Below, piece after piece: positions 1 to 8,868 of a DNA stretch of 64,000 nucleotides (within the stretch, counting starts at the first letter, position 1; each line of letters opens with the position of its first letter). Made by a program: the position numbers and the translations under genes. The notes beneath the pieces were generated by a model, which did no database searches, was not told the DNA's origin, and saw nothing but the letters and a program-made list of their open reading frames with translations. The stretch is from Antricoccus suffuscus (GTDB lineage Bacteria; Actinomycetota; Actinomycetes; Mycobacteriales; Antricoccaceae): assembly GCF_003003235.1 (NCBI RefSeq), contig NZ_PVUE01000017.1, positions 47,647-111,646 on the forward strand. Direction: 5' to 3'.

Positions 1-474
1 CTGATGACCGTCGAGTAGTTCCCTGACGGCATCGAGGTGACCGGCATGGGTGGCTGTCTCAACCAGCACATGCACGAGCACCGATCGGACATCGGGGAAA
101 CGCCCCGGTGCCTGGCCGGGGCTTGCGGGCGGCTCCTCTAACCGGCGTTCGGCGGTGATCGCGTTCGAGGTGGCAATGGCCTCGCGGTAGGCCCGCAACA
201 CGTCAGCGACGGGCTCGTCGTCGTCGACGACCCAGTCGGCAGCATCTCCTTCGGGCCAGAAATCGAGCGGTCCCCCGGCGATGACCACCTGGAACCAGAA
301 CCGCTCGTCTGACAGTGTCAGGTGGCGCACCAGGCCGAGGCAGCTCCACCCGGACGGCAGCACCGGTCGACGTAACTGCTCATCAGAGAGACCGTCCAAC
401 TGCGCCAGCACATGTTGGCGCTTGGCGTTCAGCCAGGAGAGTAACTCTTCTCGTTCCCGATCACTTTTCGTCAC
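1..474 (-). CDS. DinB-fold / DUF664 (mini-circle type) protein, 3' end cut by window edge
   Basis: Reading leftwards from a GTG at 474 gives an open frame of 158 codons that runs off the window still open. The start reads VTKSDREREELLSWLNAKRQ, followed by QLDGLSDEQLRRP and later GHLDAVRELLDGHQ. These are hallmarks of the DinB/YfiT-like four-helix bundle family (DUF664), whose members are usually about 170 residues, so only a few residues are missing. Family members are putative metal-dependent or thiol-linked enzymes with mostly unknown substrates. The gene diverges from the hydrolase at 640 across about 165 bases that must hold both promoters. The family is confident; the reaction is unknown. 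Confidence 0.8.
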   Translation of the reverse strand, partial: MTKSDREREELLSWLNAKRQHVLAQLDGLSDEQLRRPVLPSGWSCLGLVRHLTLSDERFWFQVVIAGGPLDFWPEGDAADWVVDDDEPVADVLRAYREAIATSNAITAERRLEEPPASPGQAPGRFPDVRSVLVHVLVETATHAGHLDAVRELLDGHQ

Positions 475-639
475 GTCGACGAACGTACGCCGCTTGATGA
501 GCGTGTGGGATCGAAGCGGCACCGCGCTAACAGACGATCCTCAAACAGGACAGTGACGCGCTGGGCTGCGACCCGGATTGGCCGGAAAGCAGCGTCACCA
601 CTTCGTCGCGGGCAGTTAGAGTTGGCGGTCTAGTGCCGC

Positions 640-1500
640 GTGCGTGCGGAGGACGGGGGCCAGCTGGTGGCGATCGATGAGTCGAACCTCTACTGGGCTC
701 GTCCGGCCGGGCCACCGGCAACGCGCACAGGAGTACTAGTGCTGGCCGGATCTAGCGGCCGCATGGACACCGGCCGAGCAGATATGCTCGGAACGCGTGG
801 GGTCACCACGCTGGCGCTTCGCTGGTTCGACGGCCCAGGGCTTCAGCAGGTGCCGAGAGAAGTCCCCCTCGAGCTGTTCCTCGAGGCAGTCGGCCTACTG
901 GCACGGGAATGCGACCAGGTAGCCCTCATCGGCCTGTCATACGGAGCCGAGGCCTCCTTACTGGCCGCATCATTGACCGATGGCGTGAGTGCGGTCGTGG
1001 CCTTGGCCCCAACCGATGTGGCGTGGGAGGGGCATCTCGACCACCATGCCGACCCGGCACGCAGCAAGTGGTCTCTCGACGGGCATCCGATCCCCTTCGT
1101 CTCGCTGGATCGCTCCTGGCTACCACCCGTCGGCAAGCCCGCGTTCGTTGACTGCTATCGATCCAGCCGTTCGATTGCCGCACCGGAGGAACTGATGGCA
1201 GCGGCAATTCCGGTAGAGCGGTTCACTGGCGAGGTTGTGCTTGTTGCCGGCGGGGACGACCAGGTGTGGCCCAGCGCCGAGGCAGCGACCCGAATCACGA
1301 TGCGCCGGCGGGCTGCCGGCCTGGACACGATCGTGGTGAGCGACGAGCAGGCTGGCCACCTGGTCGTGCTGCCGGGAGAGGTACCGCCGAACGCCGCCCG
1401 GCCTTATCACGTGGGCGGAGACGCCGCCGCACCTAAGCGCCTTGGCAGGAGAGCCTGGCCTGCAATCTGCAATGTCCTCGGGCTGGCTCCGGGAGGGTGA
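640..1500 (+). CDS. alpha/beta hydrolase of the acyl-CoA thioesterase / BAAT C-terminal type
   Basis: A 286-residue alpha/beta hydrolase. Visible motifs are the nucleophile elbow GLSYGAE (Ser near residue 99), an acid in the segment GGDDQVWPS, and a late histidine in QAGHLVVLPGE. This order of Ser, Asp and His, with a short N-terminal strand region, fits the C-terminal domain of bile-acid-CoA:amino acid acyltransferase/acyl-CoA thioesterases, which hydrolyse or transfer acyl groups from CoA. The usual N-terminal immunoglobulin-like domain is absent. The GTG start at 640 lacks a strong ribosome site, so the true start could lie a few codons downstream. Substrate unknown. Confidence 0.7.
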   Translation: MRAEDGGQLVAIDESNLYWARPAGPPATRTGVLVLAGSSGRMDTGRADMLGTRGVTTLALRWFDGPGLQQVPREVPLELFLEAVGLLARECDQVALIGLSYGAEASLLAASLTDGVSAVVALAPTDVAWEGHLDHHADPARSKWSLDGHPIPFVSLDRSWLPPVGKPAFVDCYRSSRSIAAPEELMAAAIPVERFTGEVVLVAGGDDQVWPSAEAATRITMRRRAAGLDTIVVSDEQAGHLVVLPGEVPPNAARPYHVGGDAAAPKRLGRRAWPAICNVLGLAPGG

Positions 1501-1640
1501 GCGGTCCCGCCGGCCTTGACCGGTCAATGCCACCCACGGGTCATCGATCCGCTTATGGTTCGGCCCAATGAGTGGGCGTGGGGGCCCTTGCACGGCGGCC
1601 AGGGGTCCTGCGCGCTGCCGTCTTCAGTGACGTGGGCTGG

Positions 1641-1806
1641 TTACCGATCGTCGGGGTGCGCGCTGCACGCGTCGGGGACCGCGGTGAAGGTCCGCGCCCA
1701 GATCTCCGGTAGCTGGATCCTGAATTGTGAACGAGCGGTTGTTGCTTGTCGAGTCAGGCTCGTAGACGCCGTCGCGCACGATCTTGCCTACGCAGGTGCT
1801 GACAGG
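1641..1806 (-). pseudogene. frameshifted remnant of an unidentified gene downstream of the PhoD gene
   Basis: On the minus strand, past and overlapping the end of the PhoD-like gene, one frame reads STCVGKIVRDGVYEP then DSTSNNRSF. A second frame, offset by one base, continues IQLPEIWARTFTAVPDAC and then SAHPDDR to a TAA at 1641-1643. Both halves look like ordinary protein and join at about 1719-1729, where a short duplicated TTCA suggests a 7-base insertion. Neither half has a start codon or ribosome site. I do not recognise the family. The reading as a decayed C-terminus of a lost gene is inference. Confidence 0.45.
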
Positions 1807-3482
1807 TCTCGGCGCGCCGTGTGCCGCAGAGACTGGGCGCCGCCTCGGTCCACAAACGCATGGTCGACCTCGACGGCTGCGTGCCGATCATGCACGACTA
1901 CGGTCATCACCCCATTGTCGAACCACGGTCCGCCCGTGACATCCCACAAGATTCCGGGGTCTTGTACGCCGGCCCGGCGGGCGAAGCCGCGCAGGATCGC
2001 GGCGACGCGGGGGCGCTTGACGATCTTGTTGACGACCCGGATCGGCAGCTCAAGAGGGTTGCGGAAAGGCGACATCGTCAGCTGATGGATTCGGGTGCCG
2101 GTCGGTGGGCCCTCGAGCCAGGCCTCCTCGATGAACGAACAGTGCACATCGCCCGAGAGCATCAGAATCGTAGCCGGCGCCTGTTGGCCATTTGGCCGAG
2201 CGACCTGCGCGATCAGGTCGGCCATCTCGTTAAACGACCGGCGAAATGCCGACCAATGCTCCAAGTCGAGCCACAGTCGGAGTCGTTCGTGTGCCTTCGC
2301 CCGCAACGGTCCCAGCCGCCCTTCGGCCGCCGCTTCGTTCCAGCCCTCGAGGTGATGGAGCCCCGGGATCATCAGCACCGGCACCGACGAGCCGATGACA
2401 AGGTGATCGATGCCCGGCTCGAGACACTTGGCTCGGGCCCACTGCCACTCGTCGGGGTCCATGATGTCTCGGTGACCGGGTGTGAGGTTGCGCGAGGCGC
2501 GCGCGTCCAGCATGACCAGGCGGGTACGACCGAAGTCCCGATGGAAGCTCCACCTCGCCGTCCCAGGCTCCGCGTCCGCTCTCCACGCGAAGTCCGCGAT
2601 GACCTCTTCGCGGGCGTGGTCGTCGGCGGCGGAGCGGATCTGCGCCAGCAGTACGTCGTGATCGAGCTCGCGCGGCGACAGATTGCCGAGATGCTGATAG
2701 ACCCAGTACGACGAAAATGCGCCGATCACCCGGTCCGGCCACCACGGTTCGTTCTCAATGTTGCGGCGCCAGTCGAACGAGGAGTTCCAGTCATCGCGCA
2801 GGTCGTGGTCGTCGAGGATCATGCAACTGGGCACCGTTGACAGCAGCCAACGCACCTGCTCGTCCGTCCACGACTCCTGATAGAGCCAGGTGTACTCCTC
2901 GAAGTCGCAGATCTCTTCCGAGACGTCCTCCTCGCCGTCGTTACGACGAACGGTGGCGGGCCCGAGCCCGGCGCGACGGCGCGCCTTGAGCCGTTCGACG
3001 ATGGGCGCCGACGGCATGTCGGCGTACACCTGGTCGCCGAGTAGGAGCAGCGCGTCCGGCCACTGCTCGATCGGCTGCGTGGACATCTGCCGGGCCATCG
3101 CGATCAGAGAGTCTGCGCCGACGGTTTTTACCGCCTCGGGCGAGTCGGGTTCGCCGCGCCGGCAGGACCCGAAGGCCAGCCGCACGCCGCCGCCCTCAAG
3201 GCTTGTCCTGATCAGGCTCGGCCGAGCGTTCTCGAGCGGCCAGCACTTATCTTCGTCGAGTTCGACCGTGTACTCGGTCGCCGTACCCGGTGTCAGCCCA
3301 CGCAGGACGATGAGCGCGTAGTGGTGGCCGTGCAGTCCCCACGTCGGCTCGGTCTGCGTCACGTCACCACAGCGAACGCTGACCGCACAGGAGCGGTCGG
3401 TCTCGAGCCAGATAGTGGCGCTGTCGTTATCGACGTACCGCAGCAGCGGGCCGACGAGAATCTGCGCGGCGTTATCAGGCAT
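1788..3482 (-). CDS. PhoD-like metallophosphatase (alkaline phosphatase D family)
   Basis: A 564-residue protein with a short N-terminal fibronectin-like part, then the PhoD-like metallophosphatase core. Motifs seen are LAFGSCRRGE, the metal site LLLGDQVYADMP, DDHDLRDDWNSS, and near the C-terminus MLSGDVHCSF. PhoD enzymes hydrolyse phosphate mono- or diesters using Fe/Ca or similar metals. Typical secreted PhoD carries a Tat signal, and none is visible here (MPDNAAQILVGPLLRYV), so this looks like a cytoplasmic PhoD-like relative. It is followed closely by clpX on the same strand and overlaps the gene remnant at its 3' end. Confidence 0.82.
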   Translation of the reverse strand: MPDNAAQILVGPLLRYVDNDSATIWLETDRSCAVSVRCGDVTQTEPTWGLHGHHYALIVLRGLTPGTATEYTVELDEDKCWPLENARPSLIRTSLEGGGVRLAFGSCRRGEPDSPEAVKTVGADSLIAMARQMSTQPIEQWPDALLLLGDQVYADMPSAPIVERLKARRRAGLGPATVRRNDGEEDVSEEICDFEEYTWLYQESWTDEQVRWLLSTVPSCMILDDHDLRDDWNSSFDWRRNIENEPWWPDRVIGAFSSYWVYQHLGNLSPRELDHDVLLAQIRSAADDHAREEVIADFAWRADAEPGTARWSFHRDFGRTRLVMLDARASRNLTPGHRDIMDPDEWQWARAKCLEPGIDHLVIGSSVPVLMIPGLHHLEGWNEAAAEGRLGPLRAKAHERLRLWLDLEHWSAFRRSFNEMADLIAQVARPNGQQAPATILMLSGDVHCSFIEEAWLEGPPTGTRIHQLTMSPFRNPLELPIRVVNKIVKRPRVAAILRGFARRAGVQDPGILWDVTGGPWFDNGVMTVVVHDRHAAVEVDHAFVDRGGAQSLRHTARRDLSAPA

Positions 3483-3518
3483 GGACGGCTAGCCGCGGAC
3501 GGGGCGCAGGGTTTTTGC

Positions 3519-4796
3519 TCAGGCGGACTTGTCGCGCCGCTCGGCCTTGGCCGGCTTGGACTGCACGATCGTCGGGTAGACGTTGTCGTCGACGACTTCC
3601 TTGGTGATGACGACCTTCTCGACATCGTCGGCGCTGGGTACGTCGTACATGACGCCCATCAGCACCTCTTCAAGGATTGCGCGGAGGCCACGAGCGCCGG
3701 TGCCCCGCTTGATCGCCTGGTCGGCGATCGACTCCAGCGCGTCCGGCTCGAACTCGAGCTCGACACCGTCGAGGTCGAAGAGCCGCTGGTACTGCTTGAC
3801 CAGTGCGTTTTTGGGCTCAGTGAGAATATTGATCAGCGCGTCGCGATCGAGCGCGGTCACGCTCGCGGCGACCGGGATGCGACCGATGAACTCCGGGATC
3901 ATCCCGAACTTGACCAAGTCTTCCGGCATGACCTGCCCGAACACGTCGTGCGTGTCGACGTCTGCCTTGGACCGGATCTCGGCACCGAAACCGAGACCCT
4001 TCTTGCCGATCCGCGCCTCGATGATCTGCTCGAGGCCGGCGAAAGCGCCACCGACGATGAACAGCACGTTGGTCGTGTCGATCTGGATGAACTCCTGGTG
4101 CGGATGCTTACGGCCGCCCTGTGGGGGCACCGCCGCCGTCGTACCTTCGAGAATCTTCAGCAGCGCCTGCTGGACACCTTCGCCGGACACGTCGCGCGTG
4201 ATCGACGGGTTTTCGCTCTTGCGTGCGACCTTGTCGATCTCGTCGATGTAGACGATGCCGGTCTCGGCGCGCTTCGTGTCGTAGTCGGCGGCCTGGATGA
4301 GCTTGAGCAAGATGTTTTCGACGTCTTCGCCGACGTAGCCGGCCTCGGTGAGCGCGGTCGCATCGGCGATCGCGAACGGAACGTTGAGCATCCGAGCCAG
4401 CGTCTGCGCGAGATGGGTCTTGCCGCAGCCGGTTGGGCCGATCATCAGAATATTGGACTTGGCCAACTCGACAAGGTCGTCCTTGGACTTGTCCGGGCCC
4501 TTCGCCTGCACACGCTTGTAGTGGTTGTAGACCGCGACCGCCAGATTGCGCTTGGCCTTGTCCTGGCCGACGACGTACTGATTGAGGAAGTCGACGATCT
4601 CGGTCGGCTTGGGAAGCTCCTCGAGCTTGACATCACCGGTCTCGGCGAGCTCCTCTTCGATGATCTCGTTGCACAGATCAATGCACTCATCGCAGATGTA
4701 AACACCCGGTCCTGCGATGAGCTTCTTTACCTGCTTCTGGGACTTGCCACAGAAGGAGCATTTCAACAGGTCTGCGCCGTCACCCATACGAGCCAC
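3519..4796 (-). CDS. clpX: ATP-dependent Clp protease ATP-binding subunit ClpX
   Basis: A full-length ClpX of 425 residues. The N-terminal zinc-binding domain has Cys13, Cys16, Cys35 and Cys38 (CSFCG and ICDEC). The AAA+ domain has Walker A GPTGCGKT (Lys126), Walker [10 protein letters not shown] and sensor regions. ClpX unfolds tagged or native substrates and threads them into the ClpP barrel. It is the last gene of the minus-strand series tig-clpP1-clpP2-clpX, with about 170 bases separating it from clpP2, so it may have its own promoter. In mycobacteria clpX also lies near clpP1P2 but with genes between. Confidence 0.98.
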   Translation of the reverse strand: MARMGDGADLLKCSFCGKSQKQVKKLIAGPGVYICDECIDLCNEIIEEELAETGDVKLEELPKPTEIVDFLNQYVVGQDKAKRNLAVAVYNHYKRVQAKGPDKSKDDLVELAKSNILMIGPTGCGKTHLAQTLARMLNVPFAIADATALTEAGYVGEDVENILLKLIQAADYDTKRAETGIVYIDEIDKVARKSENPSITRDVSGEGVQQALLKILEGTTAAVPPQGGRKHPHQEFIQIDTTNVLFIVGGAFAGLEQIIEARIGKKGLGFGAEIRSKADVDTHDVFGQVMPEDLVKFGMIPEFIGRIPVAASVTALDRDALINILTEPKNALVKQYQRLFDLDGVELEFEPDALESIADQAIKRGTGARGLRAILEEVLMGVMYDVPSADDVEKVVITKEVVDDNVYPTIVQSKPAKAERRDKSA

Positions 4797-4963
4797 TTGC
4801 CGTCCTCACGTCTTCAAAACTATCCCGTACGACGTTACCCGTTCACCCGGACAACGTCGCGCTGATTTACCGGACCGCGTCGAAATCACCCCGATCACCG
4901 ATCCTAAACGTCGATGGAGCACAACGGACGCCACCGCCCGTCGTGCTCCATCGATAAGTCCGA

Positions 4964-5623
4964 CTAGCTGTTGCCGACCAGTCCGGAGAGCTTGCGATAA
5001 GGCACGACCGTGTCGATCAGACCGTAGGCTTTGGCCTCTTCTGCGGAGAAAATCTTGTCCCGCTCGATGTCGTTGCGGATCGTCTCGATGTCCTGCCCCG
5101 TGTGCCGGGCCAGCATCTCCTCGAGCATCACGCGCATCCGGCCGATCTCGTTGGCCTGAATCTCCAGATCCGAGACGTAGCCTTCGCCCCCGCCAGACGG
5201 CTGATGGATCAGGATCCGCGAGTTCGGGGTCGCGCCGCGCTTGCCCGGCGTACCGGCCGCCGCGAGCACCGCCGCGGCCGAGGCAGCCTGGCCAAGGACG
5301 AAGGTCTGGATGTCGCAGTGCACGAACTGCATCGTGTCGTAGATCGCCGTCAGAGCGGTAAACGAGCCGCCCGGCGAGTTGATGTACATCGTGATGTCGC
5401 GGTCCGGATCGTCCGATTCCAGCGTCAACAGCTGAGCCATCACGTCGTTGGCCGACGCGTCATCGACCTGTACGCCGAGGAAGATGATGCGTTCCTCGAA
5501 CAGCTTGTTGTAGGGGTTGGACTCCTTGACGCCGTACGACGTGCGCTCCACGAACGACGGCAGGATGTATCGGCTCTCGGGCATCGAATGGCCCAACTTG
5601 CTATTCATATCGTACTGAGTCAT
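4964..5623 (-). CDS. clpP2: ATP-dependent Clp protease proteolytic subunit 2
   Basis: A 219-residue ClpP. The serine protease triad is Ser115 (GQAASAAAV), His140 (ILIHQPSGG) and Asp189 (DIERDKIF). The long N-terminus beginning [10 protein letters not shown] and the segment [15 protein letters not shown] identify it as the actinobacterial ClpP2 type rather than ClpP1. In actinobacteria ClpP1 and ClpP2 each form a heptamer and stack into a mixed barrel that docks ClpX or ClpC1. It starts 14 bases after the clpP1 stop, so the two are co-transcribed and probably made in equal amounts. Confidence 0.97.
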   Translation of the reverse strand: MTQYDMNSKLGHSMPESRYILPSFVERTSYGVKESNPYNKLFEERIIFLGVQVDDASANDVMAQLLTLESDDPDRDITMYINSPGGSFTALTAIYDTMQFVHCDIQTFVLGQAASAAAVLAAAGTPGKRGATPNSRILIHQPSGGGEGYVSDLEIQANEIGRMRVMLEEMLARHTGQDIETIRNDIERDKIFSAEEAKAYGLIDTVVPYRKLSGLVGNS

Positions 5624-5637
5624 GTTGTCGTCTTTCT

Positions 5638-6273
5638 CTAGCGACGTCCGCCGGACGGAAGTTGTTCGGCGCGGGACACGATGTGGTCGACGAAGCCGTA
5701 TTCTTGGGCCTCTTGCGCCGTGAACCAGCGGTCGCGCTCGGCGTCTTCGGTGATCTTCTCGACCGACTGTCCGGTCTGTTCGGCGATGAGCTCGGCCATC
5801 TCCTTCTTGGTGCGCTTGAACAGGTCGGCCTGGATCCGGATGTCCGACGCCGTGCCCTGCACACCGGCGGACGGCTGGTGCATCATGATCCGCGCGTGGG
5901 GCAGGGCGTAGCGCTTGCCCTTGGTCCCGGCCGAGAGCAGGAACTGCCCCATCGATGCGGACAGCCCCATGGAGTACGTCGCCACGTCACATTCGATGAA
6001 CTGCATCGTGTCGTAGATCGCCATGCCCGCGGTGACCGAACCGCCGGGCGAGTTGATGTAGAGATGGATGTCCTTGTCCGGCTCCTCAGCGGCCAGCAGC
6101 AGCATCTGCGCGGCGAGCTGGTTGGCGACATCATCGACCACGGCCGAGCCGAGGAACATGATGCGTTCACGCATCAGGCGCTCGTAGACCGAGTCGGAGA
6201 GGTTCATGCCGTTAGCGGCGGAGGCCATTGATGGCACCGACCGCTGTGGTTCGTTGGTAAATGGAGAACTCAC
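5638..6273 (-). CDS. clpP1: ATP-dependent Clp protease proteolytic subunit 1
   Basis: A ClpP1 of 211 residues from the chosen GTG at 6273. Catalytic residues are Ser107 (GLSASMGQ), His132 ([11 protein letters not shown]) and Asp181 (AERDRWF). The conserved core begins at [19 protein letters not shown]. The start at 6273 is preferred because a GGAAGG/CAGGA ribosome site lies just upstream; an ATG-type frame extends to 6303, and an internal ATG at 6228 is also possible. It is the distal partner of clpP2 in the mixed ClpP1P2 peptidase. A hairpin and a CTTTGC-TAC-GCAAAG palindrome lie between tig and this gene. Confidence 0.96.
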   Translation of the reverse strand: MSSPFTNEPQRSVPSMASAANGMNLSDSVYERLMRERIMFLGSAVVDDVANQLAAQMLLLAAEEPDKDIHLYINSPGGSVTAGMAIYDTMQFIECDVATYSMGLSASMGQFLLSAGTKGKRYALPHARIMMHQPSAGVQGTASDIRIQADLFKRTKKEMAELIAEQTGQSVEKITEDAERDRWFTAQEAQEYGFVDHIVSRAEQLPSGGRR

Positions 6274-6350
6274 GTATTCCTGCCTTCCGCGGGTATGAGT
6301 CACGTGCTGAGAATCAAGCTGATTATTTGATCTGCTAGGACATTAACGCG

Positions 6351-6365
6351 CTTTGCTACGCAAAG
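6351..6365. promoter_or_regulatory. 15-bp palindrome upstream of clpP1, candidate operator
   Basis: The sequence CTTTGC-TAC-GCAAAG is a perfect inverted repeat with 6-base arms. It lies about 80 bases before the clpP1 start and right after the tig terminator hairpin. ClgR and related Xre-type activators are known to control clpP1P2 in actinobacteria, but this sequence is not an exact match to the consensus I remember (CGCY-N-A-N-RGCG). The site is seen; the regulator is inference. Confidence 0.4.
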
Positions 6366-6366
6366 A

Positions 6367-6415
6367 GTCCCGAGAACGCCGTCGTTCGCTATCAGCGCAC
6401 GAGCATTCTCGGGAC
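6367..6415 (-). terminator. hairpin terminator after tig
   Basis: Arms at 6367-6379 and 6403-6415 pair over 13 positions around a 23-base loop (GTCCCGAGAA...TTCTCGGGAC). In minus-strand RNA the single non-Watson-Crick position is a G-U wobble; in plus-strand RNA it would be a C-A mismatch. The hairpin therefore favours the minus transcript, i.e. the end of tig. It is followed by TCTTTGC rather than a long U tract, which is common in high-GC actinobacteria. Read-through into clpP1 may still occur. Confidence 0.65.
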
Positions 6416-6433
6416 CCTTGTCGGCTACGCGGA

Positions 6434-7906
6434 CTACTTGTCCTCGGTGGTGGTCGGAATCTCGGCGCTCACCGCGGAGGCGTCGGCACTCTGCGGTACG
6501 TCGTCGGTCGGATCAGCATCAACGCTTTCGGCGTCCACGACCTCTGCCCCGTCATCACCCACGTTGACCGTCTGGCCGAGCGACTTGGCCGCTTCGGCCT
6601 GGATTGCGTCGAGGTCGAGCACCTTGCCGGACTCTTCCTTCACGGTGGCGCCCTCGAGGATCTGCGCGAGCGCCTTGTTGCGGCGTACATCCGAGACCAG
6701 CGCGCCGACCTGATTGGCCTTCGCGATCTCGTCGGCGAACTCCTGCGGCGCCATCTGGTAGCGCTGCGCCTGCTGCACGAGGTACTGCGTCAGCTCGTTG
6801 TCGTCGACACCGATCTCTTCTTTGTCCGCGATCGTGTCGAGCAGCAGCTGGGCGCGCAGCGACTTCTCGGCGTTCTCCTTGGTTTCCGCGTCGAACTCCT
6901 CGCGAGTCTTGCCCTGCTCGTCGATCCACTTGTTGAGCGCTTCTTCGTTGTGATCGAACGAATGCACCGCGTCGTGCTCACGGGCCTCGACCTCGGCCTT
7001 GAGAGCCGCCTCGGGAAGGTCAAACTCGACCTTCTCCAGCAGCGCCTCGACGACCTTGTCGCGTGCCGCACCAATCCGCTGGAAGTCCTTGACCCGCTCT
7101 AGCCGAGTGCGCAGATCGGCCTTCAGCTCGTCCAGCGTGTCGAACTCGCTCGCAAGCTGCGCAAAGTCATCATCGACCTCGGGGAGCTCTTTCTCCTTGA
7201 TCGACTTGACCGTCACGGTCACCTCTGACTCTTCACCGGCCTTGTCGCCCGCGACGAGGGAGGTCGTGAAGGTCTTCTCCTCGTCCACGGACAAGCCGAT
7301 CAGTGCCTCGTCGATGCCCTCGACAAGCTGGCCGCTACCGATCTCATAGGAGAGGCCGCTGGCCGAGCCGCCCTCGACCTCTTCGCCGTCAAGCTTGGCG
7401 ATCAGGTCGATCGAGACGAAGTCGCCGTCCTGCGCGGCGCGCTTGACGCCGGTCAGCGTGCTGAATCGGTCGCGCAACGACTCGACCTGCTCGTCGACCT
7501 CGGAGTCCTCGACCGCGACGTCGTCAACGGTGACCTCGACGGAGGAGTAGTCCGGGATCTCGATCTCGGGGCGCACGTCGACCTCGGCGGTGAACTTGAA
7601 CTCGTTGTCTCCGACCTCGTCGACCGCGACTTCAGGCTGCCCGAGCGGGTGTAGCTCCGCCTCCTGCATCGCCTCGGTGTATTTGTCGGGCAACGCGGAG
7701 TTGATGACCTCGTCGAGGACGGCGCCGCGCCCGAGGCGCTGCTCGAGGACTCGCGGCGGAACCTTGCCCGGGCGGAAACCTGGCACGCGGACCTGCGAAC
7801 CCAGTTTCTTGTATGCCGCGTCGAAGCTGTCCTTGATTTCATCGAAGGTTACTTCGACGGCCAGCTTTACCCGAGTGGAGCTCAGGTGGTCGACGGTGCT
7901 TTTCAC
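6434..7906 (-). CDS. tig: trigger factor, ribosome-associated chaperone and prolyl isomerase
   Basis: A 490-residue trigger factor. The N-terminal ribosome-binding domain carries the signature loop VPGFRPGKVPPRVLEQ. It is followed by the FKBP-type prolyl isomerase domain (about residues 150-245, with DGDFVSIDLIAKLDGE) and the helical C-terminal chaperone domain. The last 40 or so residues form a disordered acidic tail rich in Asp, Glu, Ser and Ala, as in other actinobacterial homologues. It holds nascent chains at the ribosome exit tunnel. Its position upstream of clpP1P2 matches the order in mycobacteria and many other bacteria. Confidence 0.97.
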   Translation of the reverse strand: MKSTVDHLSSTRVKLAVEVTFDEIKDSFDAAYKKLGSQVRVPGFRPGKVPPRVLEQRLGRGAVLDEVINSALPDKYTEAMQEAELHPLGQPEVAVDEVGDNEFKFTAEVDVRPEIEIPDYSSVEVTVDDVAVEDSEVDEQVESLRDRFSTLTGVKRAAQDGDFVSIDLIAKLDGEEVEGGSASGLSYEIGSGQLVEGIDEALIGLSVDEEKTFTTSLVAGDKAGEESEVTVTVKSIKEKELPEVDDDFAQLASEFDTLDELKADLRTRLERVKDFQRIGAARDKVVEALLEKVEFDLPEAALKAEVEAREHDAVHSFDHNEEALNKWIDEQGKTREEFDAETKENAEKSLRAQLLLDTIADKEEIGVDDNELTQYLVQQAQRYQMAPQEFADEIAKANQVGALVSDVRRNKALAQILEGATVKEESGKVLDLDAIQAEAAKSLGQTVNVGDDGAEVVDAESVDADPTDDVPQSADASAVSAEIPTTTEDK

Positions 7907-8102
7907 AGGGTGTCTCCTAGGGGTTGTGCGCAGCGGTCGTGTACTGATTGGTTAGACATGCTGGTTCGTGTTGAGATGATGCGAATGACAATCGGACGAG
8001 CGAGCCGCCACGCGCACGGCAAAATGCACACTTTCAGCAGTGCTCGACCGCCGAGTCTATGTGTTAACACCCGACGTTGAACAAGAGAGGTCGTCACAGA
8101 TT

Positions 8103-8864
8103 ATGTGTTTTGCGCCCGATGCCACCCCGCCGCCCCTGCCCAGTGGTGCCCAGCCGATCCCCGGCGAGGACCTCAGACTGACCTCGACGGACGGTACGTC
8201 GTACCTTGCCTACCAGGCGAAGGCCGCTAGCCCGACCGGCTCTGCGGTGGTGATTCTTCCTGATGTGCGCGGGCTTTTCGGCTTCTACAAGAACCTCGCG
8301 TCGTACTTCGCCGCCGCCGGCATCGACGCAATCGCGATCGACTATTTCGCCCGTACGGCGCCCGACGACAATCGCGCAGGCGAGTTCGACCCCTGGCCCC
8401 ATGTGCGCCAAACCACCACACCGACGGTGCGTGCCGACATCGCCGCGGCTAAGGCCCACATCAGCGAACTGCCCCACGTCACGTCCGTCTTCCCGGTCGG
8501 ATTCTGTTTCGGCGGCGGGCACGCGTTCGCTCTGGCCGCCGCCGGTATGGGGTTCGCGGGGGTCGTCGGCCTCTACGGTCGCCCGTACGCCAACTCACAG
8601 GACAGCCCGAGCGCCATCGAGGTCACCGACCAGATGGACTGCCCGCTGCAAGGATTCTTCGGCGGCGCGGATGCCGGCATCCCGGTAGACCTAGTTGGCG
8701 AGTTCGACGACGTACTCACCGACTCCAAGGTGCCGCACGAGATCAAGATTTACGACGGCGCGCCGCACAGTTACTTCGACCGCTCGTCGGCCGAGTGGGA
8801 CGACATCTGCCAGGACACCTGGACGCGGATGCTCAACTTCATCTCGACGAACACCGCCGCCTAG
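8103..8864 (+). CDS. dienelactone hydrolase family protein
   Basis: A 253-residue alpha/beta hydrolase of the dienelactone hydrolase family. The nucleophile motif is GFCFGGGHAF with Cys in place of Ser, the family's hallmark. The acid lies in the region around FFGGADAGIP and the histidine in YDGAPHSYFDRSS. The start at 8103 (MCFAPDATPPPLP) is chosen because AGAGAGG lies 12 bases upstream and family members begin with this MC(Y/F) motif; the same frame is open back to 8040. The family hydrolyses lactones in aromatic ring cleavage pathways, but no such pathway is adjacent, so the substrate is open. It diverges from tig. Confidence 0.88.
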   Translation: MCFAPDATPPPLPSGAQPIPGEDLRLTSTDGTSYLAYQAKAASPTGSAVVILPDVRGLFGFYKNLASYFAAAGIDAIAIDYFARTAPDDNRAGEFDPWPHVRQTTTPTVRADIAAAKAHISELPHVTSVFPVGFCFGGGHAFALAAAGMGFAGVVGLYGRPYANSQDSPSAIEVTDQMDCPLQGFFGGADAGIPVDLVGEFDDVLTDSKVPHEIKIYDGAPHSYFDRSSAEWDDICQDTWTRMLNFISTNTAA

Positions 8865-8868
8865 CGCG

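Noticed and set aside
735..765. Cluster of SpeI- and NotI-like sites near the hydrolase start, suggesting a cloning scar
   Set aside because: The reading frame continues through it in sense with a normal alpha/beta hydrolase, and GC-rich 8-base sites are expected by chance.
1516..2085. Plus-strand frame of 189 codons over the PhoD tail
   Set aside because: It runs against the PhoD coding strand and the remnant, and its residues show no protein-like pattern.
3321..4865. Long plus-strand open frame of 514 codons opposite clpX
   Set aside because: It is antisense to a fully conserved ClpX, rich in Asp, Leu, Val and Arg without motifs, as expected from the reverse frame of a high-GC gene.
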